This document shows positions 40,518 through 40,969 of a stretch of DNA of 40,969 nt, one piece after another. The position numbers and the translations under genes were made by a program. The notes under the pieces are model-generated. The model worked only from the letters and a program-made list of their open reading frames with translations. It did not search any database and was not told the DNA's origin. The first letter of the stretch is position 1. The number at the start of each line of letters is the position of its first letter. Source of the stretch: UMGS755 sp045590535 (GTDB lineage: Bacteria > Bacillota > Clostridia > UBA1381 > UBA9506); the NCBI GenBank assembly GCA_045590535.1, contig JAZNRE010000015.1:1-40969 (forward strand), written 5' to 3'.

Positions 40518-40969
40518 TTATTTTTCTTGTCTTTCAGGTCGCAAATGACGATAATCAAACAAGCAGTCTGTTGCACCATAAATCAAAAGGACAAAAACCG
40601 GCAACATCATCAGCATGCCGGAAAGAAGGAAAAGGCTGATAATTAAAAACCTTCTCAAAGCTTTGGCCGTGCCTTTTTGTTTCATTTTAAAGTCCAGTAC
40701 CGACAGGCCAAGCACAATAAAAATAAACCCCAAAATCAGCAGCACATTCATGCAGGCATCAAAAAACACTCCCGAGGGTGCCGCTGTTATAATCAGTAAT
40801 AAAACCAAAAAAACAAAAACCATTAGCCTATCCCCCTGCATTGTGTCAAAGGGAGTAAAATGGCTCATGTTAACCCCGCGCCTTTGCTGCAACTTTTTAA
40901 AAACATACAAAAGTCCATAAGCCAGAACCGTACTCACCATTAAAAACATGGCCGGTGCCAGCATAATTG
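40518..40969 (-). CDS. YybS-like DUF2232 membrane protein (partial, N-terminus outside window)
   Basis: The frame is open to the right edge of the window, so only the C-terminal part (about 150 residues) is seen. It has about four hydrophobic segments (PAMFLMVSTVLAYGLLYVF, VFVFLVLLLIITAA, VLLILGFIFIVLGLSVLDF and FLLSGMLMMLPVFVLLIYG) and ends YRHLRPERQEK. DUF2232 proteins are about 300 residues and usually precede gdpP, which supports the call. The apparent start at 40964 is internal. Confidence 0.8.
   Translation of the reverse strand, partial: IMLAPAMFLMVSTVLAYGLLYVFKKLQQRRGVNMSHFTPFDTMQGDRLMVFVFLVLLLIITAAPSGVFFDACMNVLLILGFIFIVLGLSVLDFKMKQKGTAKALRRFLIISLFLLSGMLMMLPVFVLLIYGATDCLFDYRHLRPERQEK

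Overview
This window looks like chromosomal DNA of an anaerobic, low-to-moderate GC Firmicute of the class Clostridia. The reasons are the Firmicute gene neighbourhoods (yybS-gdpP-rplI-dnaB, tilS-hpt-ftsH, ftsEX, rpsB-tsf, asp23-fakA-recG-rsmD-coaD), strong AGGAGG-type ribosome binding sites, frequent TTG and GTG starts, A/T-rich sigma-A promoters with 17-bp spacers, and an OLE RNA gene, which is typical of extremophilic and anaerobic Firmicutes. No rRNA, tRNA, CRISPR array, prophage or transposase gene was found. Nearly all genes are on the minus strand; one operon (about 22.0-27.8 kb) is on the plus strand.

Layout by increasing coordinate. 1-2.7 kb: a 3'-truncated DeoR-type regulator, a small Cys-rich protein, a DUF2156 protein and aroE. 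2.7-7.95 kb: an AT-rich accessory block with a SHOCT-tailed membrane protein, a DUF2157/GDYXXLXY pair and two orphan proteins. These genes are punctuated by a family of about 190-bp elements with 12-bp terminal inverted repeats (ACTCGTGTCAAG / CTTGACACGAGT). Three near-complete copies and two solo left ends are present, and one left end lies just upstream of each of five successive minus-strand genes. Paired base changes in an internal hairpin suggest that the element folds as RNA or single-stranded DNA. 7.99-9.3 kb: oapA and an OLE-like large non-coding RNA of about 635 nt, with its own promoter and an end-to-end closing helix.

9.4-16.3 kb, read from lon downstream: lon, engB, an Lrp/AsnC regulator, an aminotransferase, trmL, xseB, ispA, a divergent-PAP2 membrane phosphatase, then OLE RNA and oapA. 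The isoprenoid gene ispA next to OLE/oapA is the classical OLE context. 16.3-21.9 kb: metY, a YhaN-like ATPase, a YhaO-like nuclease and a yitT-family gene with a structured 5' leader. 22.0-27.8 kb, plus strand: asp23, fakA, recG, rsmD, coaD and a coiled-coil protein, closed by a strong terminator.

27.8-32.7 kb: tsf, rpsB, ftsX, ftsE and a CdaR/PucR-type regulator, with the rpsB promoter nested in the ftsX terminator. 32.7-41 kb: the housekeeping block ftsH, hpt, tilS, dnaB, rplI, gdpP and a partial yybS. It joins stress proteolysis, purine salvage, tRNA-Ile decoding, replication, ribosome assembly and c-di-AMP turnover.

The two most interesting items are the OLE RNA/OapA locus (a known but rare and still enigmatic ribonucleoprotein) and the 5'-gene-associated inverted-repeat element family, which I do not recognise as a described family.
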